Origin: Dirofilaria immitis
Taxonomy: Eukaryota; Nematoda; Chromadorea; Rhabditida; Onchocercidae
Length of the DNA: 64,000 nucleotides
Assembly (NCBI GenBank): GCA_024305405.1
Contig: JAKNDB010000068.1
Location: forward strand, 186,001-250,000
Reading direction: 5' to 3'
Numbering within the stretch: the stretch's first letter is position 1; each line of letters starts with the position of its first letter. This document shows positions 1-11,067 of the stretch, one piece after another. The notes below the pieces were generated by a model that saw nothing but the letters and a program-made list of their open reading frames with translations, searched no databases and was not told where the DNA came from. Position numbers and translations under genes: made by a program.

Positions 1-945
1 TTAATGTAAATAGCTCGCCAAAATCATGAGATCAGTAAACTAAAGGAAAGAGATATAAAGATATCCTGAATTAAAGCACACGATTAGTCACCGGTCAACA
101 GAATAAGATCAATCCGTCTAAGGTCGACAAGCTGAAGGATATATAAAGGAGCAGTCGCGACTCAATTACCTCAACGGCAATGGGAGCCACAATTCAAGGC
201 CATGGGAAGCAGCGGTGGCTTTACGAAAAAGAACGGCAAAACCCAAGAAAAGATACGATCTATCATAAGCGATATTGTTCATATTCTCTGAATTTTTCTG
301 TGTTCGTGTTTGATATTCGTTTGTATTGCTCATTTGATTCAACCTTTGTATAGGCACGATACTGTGCTTGTAATATCGTGTAAGCCCAATATAGAAAAAA
401 ATTCTTCCCTTGTATTCAGAAAATAATAAATTTCGGAAAGACCTCCCCTCCGTTTACAATTCTCAACATCAAACTATAAATAAGTTTTTTAACATAAATT
501 ACAAAAATTTCTGTCAATTTTACATCTTTTCGATAGTTTTCAATCCCAGTATCTTAAAGCAGTCGGCCATTATAACAGCTGTCACCTTGCATAGCACTAG
601 TCGTTGATAATGAATTGTTGTTTCCTCAAAGAAATAAACTAATTAAATTATCACCATATAACACACATGCATAATTAATCAATTATAATTAATTAATTTT
701 TGATAATAATAATAAATAGTCCATTAATTAGTAATAATTAATCGTAAAAAAAAATAATCCAAAATTTATTATCTTATCTCTTCTTTTCTTTTAAAGCTAA
801 TTGTACTTATCTACTTTTTTTTGTTTTGTATCGTAATAGAAAAGAATATGATAAGTATGACCATTAATCTTTACAATATTGATTAATTAATTAATATATC
901 GTAGATTTTTAATACTTAATGGAAAAATAAATTTAAACATCATAA
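1..945. repeat. Left copy of a ~1 kb duplicated segment
   Basis: This stretch is nearly identical, in the same orientation, to 11,068-12,350. Shared landmarks are the opening block with AATAGCTCGCCAAAATCATG, a TATA-like GATATATAAAGGAGC at about 138-152, and the block ending near CATAGCACTAGTCG. Relative to the right copy it lacks the 264-bp Wolbachia-like insert (the junction lies near position 94) and a ~50-bp piece near 165. A 63-codon minus-strand ORF (166-357) is shared by both copies but resembles no protein I know. The TATA-like box could suit an LTR or transposon promoter; I see no transposase or reverse transcriptase. The left edge lies outside the window. Confidence 0.85.
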
Positions 946-1460
946 CGATTTGATTTCGAAATAAGAAATTCAAAGAAAAATTGCTCATTTTCTAATATTT
1001 CGAAAATTGATTATAAAGTAAATAATGCGTGGACGGACATAAGAGAGGAAATTTCATTAAGCGAAAAAAAAAATATCAGATAACAGTGAGCAACAACAAT
1101 AATAATAGATAAATTATTATAAATAAAGTTAAAACAAAATAAAGTATGAAAAATTGACTAAATAATAAGAATTCAATTGGCGAAATACATGGATCATGGG
1201 TATTTTTCTATTATACGCAGATTGACTATTCTTATTATACATAGATTGACTCTCCTACCCTAAACGAATATTTATATACACAGTTATTGGCGATTCGTAC
1301 AATTCAGGCTGATAGAAATGGCCAAGTTATTCTTGCATTAAATCTCTGCTATAAATTTTAATCTGTAAGTTTCAGGCAAATTTAAAACAAATAGGCAATT
1401 TAAAAATTAAAAGAAAATATTATCATGAGAAAAAATGCCATTCCGAAATTTAAGCGATTT
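946..1460. repeat. Dispersed repeat, copy 1 (partner at 41,265-42,055)
   Basis: From AATAAGAAATTCAAAG at about 960 to about 1,370 the sequence is almost base-for-base the same as 41,280-41,690, including GCGTGGACGGACATAAGAG and the block around GGCGATTCGTACAATTCAGG. Similarity resumes near 1,395-1,440 (GGCAATTTAAA, AAAAAATGCCATT) and matches about 42,010-42,055, so the other copy carries about 300 extra bases. The first ~55 bp also resemble intron 13 of the arginyl-tRNA synthetase gene (13,345-13,400). No coding potential seen. Confidence 0.85.
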
Positions 1461-1499
1461 CTTCTTTTTTATGCAAATTATTTCCTTTTTTTATTTTAA

Positions 1500-1765
1500 T
1501 AGTGAATTCGAATAATTTGAATGATATTTTAAATTCTAAAATAAAAGATGGAGTAAATTTTTAATATATTTGCAATCGTTTTGATACGAATATATTTGAA
1601 TAACATAATAACAAATGATGTAAAAAAAACAGGGATAAACTTATTTAATAAAAACAATACAAAGGAATTTGAATAATTTTGTGCGTTTTATGCATTTAAT
1701 TTTGAACTGCTTCGGTGTTAAATGAGGCTAAATAAGAAAATTTTAGCAAAATACATCAAAAACTA
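1500..1765 (-). repeat. Left arm of an inverted repeat (partner 5,480-5,720)
   Basis: Read on the minus strand this block matches the plus strand at 5,480-5,720. Shared stretches include TTTTTGATGTATTTTG, TTATTTAGCCTCATTTAACA and TTTACATCATTTG, with roughly four in five bases identical by eye. It lies directly downstream (in minus-strand sense) of the integrin transmembrane exon at 2,001-2,121. The partner lies directly upstream of the integrin tail exon at 5,821, so both are probably copies of the same integrin intron. Confidence 0.75.
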
Positions 1766-2000
1766 TGCAATTTATTTATAAAATTCAAATAAAGCTTCAT
1801 ATACTCCGAAAAATTGAAGTACATTAATAGAGAAAAGAAAATCTCAATAAACCTTAATATAAGACACTTTTAATTTGATGAATTTTTAAAGAAAGTTAAT
1901 GAAATTTTGCTACAACTGACATTTTATTAAATAATTTTTGCTAAAAAATAAATGGGCTTGAAATGCATTAAATTTTAAGAAGGCCGAAATAATAATTTAC

Positions 2001-2372
2001 CCTCAAAATATATAAGGTGAGAAATGCTAAGATGACCAATAAGAACAGCGATTAGGTATTGCCACCATGGAACGCCATGTTGCGCTTGTCCTGGATCAGT
2101 TCGATTCATGTCCGTGGTTGCCTGAGAAATAACAAATAAAATTTCTAAAATAACATAAAGCATAAATTATATACTAAACTGTATCATTACATACTCTTCT
2201 ATCTTAATTAATGTCTGACGGTTCAATTTGAATTATATTCTTATCAATTTAATTATAAATATTTTTTACAAAAGAAATTAGACAAATACTGCAACAAGTT
2301 GAATCGGTGGATTATATCCTGGTACAATACGTAATGTTGATATTTTAGCCATCTCAATAGAAGATATATTCG
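2001..2372 (-). pseudogene. Integrin alpha (PAT-2-like) membrane-spanning exons, separated from the tail exon
   Basis: Two adjacent minus-strand exons. Exon 2,290-2,372 reads NISSIEMAKISTLRIVPGYN and on to QLVA, then a GTATTT donor. Exon 2,001-2,121 starts after TTTCTCAG with ATTDMNRTDPGQAQ, then PWWQYLIAVLI and a hydrophobic segment ending YILR at a GTAAAT donor. PWW followed by one transmembrane helix and a basic residue is the layout of integrin alpha subunits, where the next exon begins CGFFKR. Such a tail exon exists at 5,821 but on the opposite strand, so it cannot be spliced to these. A GG run at 2,036-2,037 shifts the frame inside the helix; one G fewer gives exactly 40 codons in phase 0. 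I could not place the earlier ectodomain exons. An open stretch at about 2,400-2,560 (minus) could be part of it but is not recognisable. Confidence 0.7.
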
Positions 2373-4020
2373 CTTCATAAATTATTATCGAAATTGTCAA
2401 ATTGCTACTACTAAATCATTGTGCTATGTTGCACTGATTTCTTGAACTGAAATGTATTAACGCTATCCGGCTCTGAAATCCTTCTTTTTAAATCTGTCGG
2501 AATTTCTTCCCTTATTTGATCTCGAACGTGTCGTTCTATGATAGATCGATCTTACTTTGCTAACCTATGAATTGAAATGTTTTGGCAATAAATATGGTCA
2601 TCTTTTTTGACTTATTGATCCATTTGCCATTATGGTACGCTCTTTGACCTCTTGATATTTCTATGTATACACAAATAATACATGTTTCGGCTTTAGCCTA
2701 TACCGGAACTTATTTTTTTCCTTGAAATATTCGGTTAGCACGTATTTATTTCAAAATTTTTTATTTCGAATTTTCACGCTTTTTAGAATGACCTTGTTTA
2801 GTAAATGCCAAAATATCTTATAATGTAATAAATATATTGATATAATCAAAACATTTTTATATTATTAAATATTTTGGTTTAAACAAGTCATCTCATACTA
2901 TAGCTTATTTTGATTCATATTTCTAAAGCAAAGATATCTCATTAAATGTGTTTTTTTACAATGAAACCATTGTAAAAAAAAATATGTTACTTTATGAATA
3001 AAATAAAAATTTATGAACAAAATTTCCGAATAATCGACTTGTTTGAAAAAAACTTAATGTTTCGTAAAAGTAGGCTTTGTATAGGAAAAGCTAGAAATAA
3101 ACATTTATATTATGCGCAAAAAATAAAATCAGAATATCCATTGACAGAAATCACTTGATTAATTCTATTTTACATTTCACAATAAAAAGTTGAATAATCC
3201 GTTGCATTGGAATTAGAGAGATAATCGTGATTATAGTTCACATAAATTTACATAAACCAGTGATTTGCCATGAAACCATGAAAAAGTTGTCAGTACTCCA
3301 CAAAAATACATAGTATTAAGGATTACGAATGCTTTCAACTCGCTTTTTTTCTATGAATCACTTTTCATCGCCATAAAACTATCATGATTATGCAAAAGAT
3401 TAAAAGCAATGTAATTGAGTACTCATAGAAATGTTTAAAATCATTCTCCAAATAACATTCCAAATCAGTACGGCGTTTACTATTCACTGCGATTCACTCT
3501 CTGTTGATTTATATATTTTGTGTAATATTTTTTAGAGTATCAGTTCAGAATTACCCGGAAGAATTCGAACTTCAATTATTACCATTTATCGTAGAAATTG
3601 CTTGCAAATTAATATGTTGCTGCCTTATTATACTCTAGTAGCCACATTACCATTCTGCATCACCCAAGTAACAATTTATAAATTTTCCGTTTTAGTTTTT
3701 GCTTTTATCTGTTTTTTTCGTCATTTTCGAAATAGTCAATATTTTTCATAATTTTCGAAATAGTAAATATTTTGCGTTTGAACTCACTATAGCATTACAT
3801 TGAACTTATATAAAAGATTTGTAATCCTGAATGATTTCGCAAATACATTTCGTCAATTTTCTTTGTTTTTCTGCATCATATCATGTCATATTCTGTTTTA
3901 ATTCAGCATAGAAAATAGTTTAGGTTCCAGAATCACGCCATGTTATGAGCGAATCATTTCAAATAATTTTAGATATTAACCGAAAGCAATTTATCAGTGC
4001 AGGCAAAAACAACTGTTTAA

Positions 4021-4617
4021 TTGGATTTAAATGAATATAATAGGACAAATACAAACAAGAAACTGTTCAAGTGCGAGACATGTGGTAAAGATTTCATTTC
4101 GTCCAGCAAACTGATTATGCATAATCGAATACATACAGCCGTGAAACCGTACAAGTGTGATGTATGCGGTCAAAGTTTCACTCAACAGTGTAATCTGAAA
4201 TCACATAGTCTAATACATACAGGCATGAAACCGTACAAGTCCGATGTAGGCGATAAGGGTTTTAATCAACGCACTAATCTGAAGGCACATACTCTAATAC
4301 ATAAGAACGTGAAACCGTACAAGTGCGATATATGCGGTAAAAGTTTCAATCAACTCGCTAATCTGAATAGACATAGTCTAATACATATAGGTGTGAAACC
4401 GCACAAGTGTGATGCATGTAATAAGGAATTCAGCGATCGTCGTAGCTTAACAAAGCATTTTCAAATACATACAAGTAAGAATTTGTTCGAACGCGATGTG
4501 TGCAGTAAAAATTTCACTCAGTCTCTCCAACTGAATAAACATAAACCATTCGAGTTCAGTTCTTATAGCGCAGAATTCAGTGGAAATTATAATTTGCTGA
4601 GAAATAAAAAAACATGA
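4021..4617 (+). pseudogene. C2H2 zinc-finger ORF, decaying, no start codon
   Basis: Open frame of 198 codons with six tandem C2H2 fingers (C-x2-C-x12-H-x3-H) joined by TGEKP-like linkers such as HTAVKPYKC and HTGMKPYK. Such arrays normally bind DNA in the nucleus. Fingers 1, 2, 4 and 5 keep all four zinc ligands. Finger 3 reads KSDVGDKGF and has lost both cysteines. Finger 6 (ERDVCSKNF) has lost its first cysteine and the second histidine. The frame begins immediately after TAA at 4018-4020, begins with TTG, and has no in-frame ATG before finger 1. A CAG acceptor at about 4002 cannot be joined in frame. It looks like a decayed exon or retrocopy of a zinc-finger gene rather than a working gene. 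Confidence 0.7.
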
Positions 4618-5479
4618 AGATTCAGCTGAAAATCTTATATTCAATTTATTAACTATATTACGTCATTGCGAGGCTATTACACCTACAGCTGACATTCTCA
4701 AAACAGTTATATTAACAAAGAAAATAATTTCGTATGCAAAACTGTGAGCATTATTTTACCTTTTATGTTATCTTTATAATTACTTAACTGATTGATAAAA
4801 ATAGTTAATAAAAATTGAATATAAGGTTTTCAGTTTTAATTAGACTTTCATATTGCATTCATTTTACTACTTAAATATTCATGCACAATTCATAATGTTC
4901 AATTTTTTTTTTATAACATTTACTTACAATCATTACAGTTTCCACTTATAATTCGAAAACGTTACTGAGATATTTACAAGTTTCGTCTCACTCTAATTTT
5001 TTTGTCATTATGAAACTTTAAGTTATCGAACATAATATATCTGCTGTTGATCTGATATATAATACTTGTTTGTATGACACACGAATCATGATGCCAGGAA
5101 ACCAAAACAGGGAAGAGTGGAATACCATTCAACAGTGGAAACATAATTTTTATAAATTAATAGTTTAATGAATAGGATTAAATAATATCTATGAAAATAT
5201 AATGCAAAATTAAAGAATTCATGCATGAAAAATGCATATTTTGAATGTATAGTCAGGAATTAATATTAATTGAATTTAGGCTTTCGCATTTGAAATAATT
5301 ATTTATTTGAAATCATGGCAGGACGTGAATGCATTTACCTGATCAATATTATTTAATTTCAACAACGATTTTAGCTTTTATCTTTCTATATTTTTTACTT
5401 CTGTATATTTGATGCCGAAATCATGAAATTTTGTTATGATTTCGTTTCTGACTTTGTTATTTTATATTTTTGTCATTAC

Positions 5480-5720
5480 TTTTTGATGTATTTTGTTAAA
5501 ATTTTGTTATTTAGCCTCATTTAACATCGGATTAGTTCAAAATAAATGAATAATGATTGTTTTAGTTATGTTATTGTTTTTTTATCAAATAAATTTATTA
5601 CTGCTCTTTTTTACATCATTTGCTATTTTGTTATTCAAGTATGTTTGTATCAAAGCGATTGCTAATATAATAAAAATTTGATTCATCTTTACTTTAGACT
5701 TTAAAAAAATTAAATTTTAA
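5480..5720 (+). repeat. Right arm of the inverted repeat (partner 1,500-1,765)
   Basis: Plus-strand counterpart of 1,500-1,765. It sits about 100 bp upstream of the integrin tail exon, in the position of the last intron of that gene. Confidence 0.75.
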
Positions 5721-5820
5721 TTCAAAATTTCTTTCAATGAATTAGCGGAATATTAAGAAATTTAATTTGTTCGTTGCTTTCAAAGTTTAAGAAAACTTTA
5801 ATTTTCAATCAAATTTTTAG

Positions 5821-5967
5821 TGTGGTTTCTTCAAACGTAACAGACCACCAACCGAACAAGCCACTTACAATAATAATACCAAAAATACGGATATGTATGC
5901 GGATAATCAAGTTCGATTTGCACATCCACATATGTACTCCGAAGAACGACATGGTGTTCGAGTATGA
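5821..5967 (+). CDS. Integrin alpha cytoplasmic-tail exon (PAT-2-like), terminal exon
   Basis: After the acceptor AAATTTTTAG the frame reads CGFFKRNRPPTEQATY, then YADNQVRF, and stops at TGA 5965-5967 (48 codons plus stop). CGFFKR is the membrane-proximal motif of integrin alpha subunits, which binds the beta tail and controls activation. The following RNRPPTE and YAD segments resemble what I recall of the C. elegans PAT-2 tail. The exon begins in phase 0, which fits the YILR end of the exon at 2,001-2,121, but that exon lies on the other strand. The sequence is intact, with an AATAAA at about 6031. No transmembrane exon is visible upstream on the plus strand, so as the window stands the exon is orphaned. 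Integrin identity is secure; whether it is expressed is not. Confidence 0.8.
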   Translation, partial: CGFFKRNRPPTEQATYNNNTKNTDMYADNQVRFAHPHMYSEERHGVRV

Positions 5968-7354
5968 ATTCTTTTTTACTTCATTTTTGCAATATTTATA
6001 TAATTTTTGCTCAATTATTGAAATCTTGCCAATAAATCTGTTATGAAAAATTTTGAAAAAACTGAAATTTCGAAAAATTTTTTTTTGCGAATAATTTAAT
6101 GAAATTATTCGTCATTTAATTATTTTATAGAGTTTTTTTGATTTCCGAAATAAGTTAGTTAAAAATGTTGAAAATGGATATTAATGAAATAAATTACTAC
6201 AAAATTTGAAATTTGAAAAATGTCATTTATATAATACATATGCATTTTTAATTTCTTAAAATTAATTTTTAAAGGCGATTATATATCAAATATTATTATA
6301 TTTGACGTGTTTTATGTATGTGCTTTATATAATACATATGCAATGCTTTATTTTAATAGATTTTGATTTTGCATTACATCCATACATTCAGCAAAGATAA
6401 TTATACATTCATGCATCCAGCAAAGCTAAATCCCTGTTACCTTTTAATTGCCGGATAAAAACTATTTTAATCAAAAAAAAATTCTTGCATATATCATTCA
6501 AATTATTCGGAATTCACTATCATCCAAACAAAAAGAAAAAATTGCTTAAATTTAACTTGAATTTAAGTGAAATTTTCACTTTTTAAAAATCAAAATTACA
6601 TGTTATAAATTGTTGTGTCTTATAATTTTGACGGCTTATTTATCTCATATTTTTGAGTTTAATCGATTATGCTTACCTTATATTTAATATTGTCAAAAAA
6701 TCATTTTCTTAAAGCAATATTTCCTTTTCTCTTACTAATTTTTTCGAAAATTCAAAAAAGAAGATACTTTAACAGAATATGTTAAAAATTTCGAATAATT
6801 TTGGTGTATTAATCGGAAATTGGTTCTATAAGACTTAATAGAAATTCAGATTACAGATTACGTAGAATAACTTGTTTTGTAAAAGTAAAACAGGAATTTG
6901 AATACTCAATATAAATTCTAGAATGTATTTTTTAATGTGTACGTGGTGTTGTTTGCGATGCAATATGGCAAATGCGTTTTTATTGTTTAATGTAATAGTA
7001 TTTTCTATTATCGACACTTTTCAGCATTTTAGTATATTTGTTTTTATTTTATAAGATATAATTAGATTAATCTAAATAATTAAGGCTAGTCTCTTCATTG
7101 TCGGTATTTTTTATTCAACAAATTACTTTACTTAATCTTTCGACTCTACTTAAATTACTCTCCCTACTTAATTTTTTTATTTTACTCTACTTAAATTACT
7201 CTACTTAATTTTTTGAAAAGCGCTAAATTCATAGGAAATGATAATAATATTCAGTTGAAAAAATTCGATATCGGTAGTTAATGTTCAATGAATTATGAAA
7301 TTTGAGAAGAGTTATATTATGCACTTAACTGTAATACAAATCTGTTTCTAGGAT

Positions 7355-7690
7355 TTCGTTTTAATAAAAAGCAACAATATTGAATTTTATTGCACTGTTT
7401 AATCGATAAATCTAGTTATACGATTGTCTGGGCTTGATTTTCAGAATTTTCTTAAAATCTTAGAGAATTATTAAAAAGAAATTTGTGAGAAATGAAGCAG
7501 TATAAATCTATGTTACCTGAAGGCGAGTATAAGGGATTTAAGGCAGATATGGTAATTACTAAGTTCGCGTTCGAAATTTTCTTGAAATCTCCCGATGTCA
7601 TTATTAATTTAGTATTTAATTCGATTTTGCACTTAGCCTGATAGTATAGTTTTTGTTGATTTGAAATCTCAATATAAATTCATTGAGATT
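7355..7690 (+). repeat. Long inverted repeat, left arm (partner 9,765-10,085)
   Basis: About 330 bp that match the reverse complement of 9,765-10,085. Shared blocks include TTACCTGAAGGCGA, AGATATGGTAATTACT and TTCGCGTTCGAAATTTTC. Both arms contain a short frame beginning ATGAAGCAG (7,493 here) that reads LPEGEYK, then DMVIT, FAFEIFLKS, about 45-55 codons. The ~2.1 kb spacer shows no transposase. It could be a foldback element or an old inverted duplication of an exon. Confidence 0.75.
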
Positions 7691-8204
7691 AAATTTATCA
7701 AGTTGATTGCATTATAAGATGAAATGTTTCGGATTATTTCGGCCCAAAAAGCTTCAGTGATTTATTGTATTAAGGGACCAGTAATGCCAAATAAATTATG
7801 CGGTATCCTATTGCTATTCCGCTTAATGAATTTAGCTATCCTGTGTAACATTGAAAAGACTTTTATCAAATAGTGCTAAGTGAAATAGATCGCGATGTCA
7901 CTCATTTTCTATAGCACCAAGATTGTAATGCTCCTGCGAAATACGAGAATTTAATCTATATATATATATATATTTCGAACGATTTCCTTTCGGTATTATA
8001 TCATCAGCATTTCTACATGCAGCATTAGTCAAGCATCATTTCAGAACAATATCATCAGTAATAGCAAGAAAATTTGTAAGAAACTTATATATGTAAATAA
8101 TGTTATAATCGATTATAATCGAAAATGAAGCTAAAGTAATAAATATGTATAAAATTTCAGGCTTACATGATATTATATTCTAATTTCGGAAGATATTATA
8201 AATA

Positions 8205-8285
8205 CGATATAGTGCCTATACAAAGTCTGAATCAAATGCGCAATACAGAGGAATACCAAAGAGTACGAATACTGATATATCAATG
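8205..8285 (+). repeat. Diverged fragment of the 1-945 repeat family, inverted
   Basis: The plus strand reads GTGCCTATACAAAG, then TGAATCAAATGCGCAATAC. This corresponds to the minus strand of 320-355 and 11,700-11,745. It is clearly more diverged than those two copies, so the family has older and younger insertions. Confidence 0.65.
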
Positions 8286-9764
8286 AATACCAACCAATAT
8301 CTTAACACCTACTGATAAGTTGTATCAGTATTGTCAGTTTTATGCAAAAATTGAAAAATTACAAATGGAATGTTATATGCAAACGAAATGTAAATTCAAT
8401 AATTTAATTTTAAATTTACCATAATTTGTTAAAATTCATATAGTAATAATATCAACATTTCATTACTTAATGTATTCGATATGTGAAAGAGATTGAAAAT
8501 GAAAAAACAGGTAGAGACAGAATTTAGGAAATCATTGATTGAAAATTTCGTAAAAGAATTTTACCAACTTTTTCTATCGTATGAAATTTTTTAATAAATT
8601 TTAATTTGAATAAATCAAAATTTTATAAAGTTTTATTAATAATTTTTCAACAAATAATGTTATAATGTGTATTTGTTTCCACACTAATAGCGAATAGCGG
8701 TGCGAAACAACTAGGCATTAAGAATGAAGCGTTATATTTCAATGTTTGGAAGCTACTATTTTTTGCACATTCATTGAAATGAAATAACGAAAAATAATTG
8801 ATAATGCAAAGAGAATTTTCTTCATTAGCGAAGATCTCGAATGTGCAAGATATTCTTCAGGATTCTCATGATTTGATAAAATTCATGAAACACTTCATGA
8901 AAACCTTGATTACCATTATTCAATTTGGCCTTATTATCAGAACAAAAATTCATATTTTTGATTCGCTGTTTTATATCTTATTTTTTAATTATGCTTTCAC
9001 TCTAATAACTGATTCTTTCCTATTAAATTTGCAAATTTTTTTATTCTCATTATCATGAAATAAAATGCGTAATGCTGCACTTGTGAAAAATAAAAGGGAG
9101 AATTCAAATGGCAACGTCATAAGCTAACAAATACTTCATAATTTAGAAACTGAATGAAGTTCTGAAATCAAAAATAGCTACGCGATTACTTACGGATTGC
9201 GGGTATTTTTATTGATGTTTATTTTCGTTTTATTTTCATTATGTCCGTGATGTTTCATTGAATCTGACATTGCGAAAGAAACGATTTTTAGAATGGAAAA
9301 TTAAGACTCAAATTTTTGTTTCATATATGCCTCATATTTATATCAGATTATTGATTTTATCACACGATGAAATTATGTCACTTCAATGTAGATTTAAGCT
9401 TAGATTTTTCAGCTTAAGTTTTTACCGATAATTAATGTAACACATTTTGAAAAATTGTTATGATTCGAGTTAATGGCATTTAAATGTTTTTGAAGCATAT
9501 ACATCAGAATTTAAAATTTTGCCAACATTTTCAGTAATTTAAAAGGCAAATTTTCTGGAAACGGTTGGATTCGATAAGAAACTTTCATCTCGGTCGTTGA
9601 TAAGTAGATTTATCGCAAATGGTAACTGTAAACCATCAAACTGTAAATACTTAAATTGAAGATAGCAAAATTTGTTCACTGTTATGTAAATCGATAAATT
9701 CGAATCTTTCCAAATTATGAGATTTTTCACTCTCTTGAAGGCTCTTAATGAATTATATTGAAAT

Positions 9765-10085
9765 TTCAGACTAACAAAAAGTATGCTGTTAGGCTAGCGT
9801 AAAATCGAATTAAACACTAAATTATTAGTGACAATGGAAGATTTCAAGAAAATTTCGAACGCGAACAGAGTAATTACCATATCTGTCTTAAATTCCTTAT
9901 ATTCGCCTTCAGGTAACGCAGATTTGTCCTGCTTCATTTCACGCAATTTCTTTTAATATTCTCTAAGATTTTAATTGAATTCTGAAAGTCTAGATCAGAC
10001 AACCGCATTGCTGTATTTGTCGATTGAACAGTGCAATAGAATTCGGTATTAATGTTTTTTATTAAAGTGAAATCCTAGGAAGAGA
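9765..10085 (-). repeat. Long inverted repeat, right arm (partner 7,355-7,690)
   Basis: Reverse-complement partner of 7,355-7,690 with roughly four in five bases alike by eye. The short ATGAAGCAG frame remains open in this arm too, on the minus strand near 9,935. Confidence 0.75.
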
Positions 10086-11067
10086 TTTGCAACTCATTAA
10101 ATTCTTGATCGTTAAAGCAATAAACGAAAACAGTAAATTTAAATAAAAATGATTTCATCAATTTCTATTTTTCGTGGAAATATTTTGATAGTTCATTTAA
10201 TACGAATGCACTTGAATAAATATGCTATTCTACCCTAAAATAATGATTGCATATTTGATATCTTTGGAAAAAAAACGATGAAACCTGATAACGAGAAAGA
10301 AGAGATGAATTGTTGTTTAGAATTCCTGATAAATTATAAATCATTAAAAACAATCAATCCCTGAAATTATTTTAGATGTTTTTACCGTCTTTTTGTGCCA
10401 CCTAAAATTTGAATTAAATAAATTCAAATTCAAAGTATTATTTCGACACTTTAAATAAAAATTATTTATTTAGATTTTTCCGATAATTTTTTCATAAAAA
10501 TGAGCTCAAGAATTTAATTTAACTTTAGATTTCTGTGATGCGTTACTTTTTTCTGCAAAGCTACAACGCTGATATAATGACAAGTCGTAAATAATTTAAT
10601 CGATGAATAAATTGAAAATAATTTTGAACTTAAAATCTGTAACTTTTCAGATTCTTACGTTTCAAGCATGGAGTTGCGAAGTGCGGAATCGAGCATTATG
10701 GTTTGTCGATCAAACTGTTTCAGCAAACTAATTATTTCTAACAAAATTATAATTTGTATTTGGTTACTGGCTAAAATTTCTAAATAATTAGAAATCAAAT
10801 CTTTTGTACAAAAAAGAATGCAATTCGCAACAAATCATAATCATACAAAATTCCTAAGTTTAAAGATAATTTAAAGATAAAAGTGAAATTAATAAAATTC
10901 GCTAACCAATTAAATAGTCGAATAATGAACTAGGAAGTTGCATAAAATAACAAGATATTTTTCATTAAATTACTCTAGCCCAGCAAGTCTAATTGTTAAA
11001 TGGAGCTCATCGGCGAAAGCCGAAATATGTAAATAGTTGTATATAGATAAAAATGCTAGAAAAGACA

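Larger units (their letters stand above)
5968..11067. other. AT-rich stretch without a supported gene
   Basis: Apart from the inverted repeat at 7,355/9,765 and a short repeat relic at 8,205-8,285, no convincing exon is visible. Open frames such as 6,835-7,017 and 8,798-9,058 have base composition like their surroundings and no domain. One exon-like piece at about 10,650-10,702 follows TTTTCAG and reads SYVSSMELRSAESSIM before GTTTGT, but has no partner exon. A TA run lies at about 7,957-7,972. Confidence 0.5.

Noticed and set aside
9539..9730. Minus-strand 63-codon frame containing LQLPFAINLLINDRDESFLS
   Set aside because: It has no acceptor or donor in phase and no recognisable family.
10990..11030. 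Hammerhead-ribozyme-like arrangement (CTCATC, GGC-GAAA-GCC stem, GAAAT), with a related inverted copy near 2,682-2,705
   Set aside because: The CUGANGA core is not preserved in either copy and no cleavage stem could be drawn. It is more likely the end of an old repeat family.
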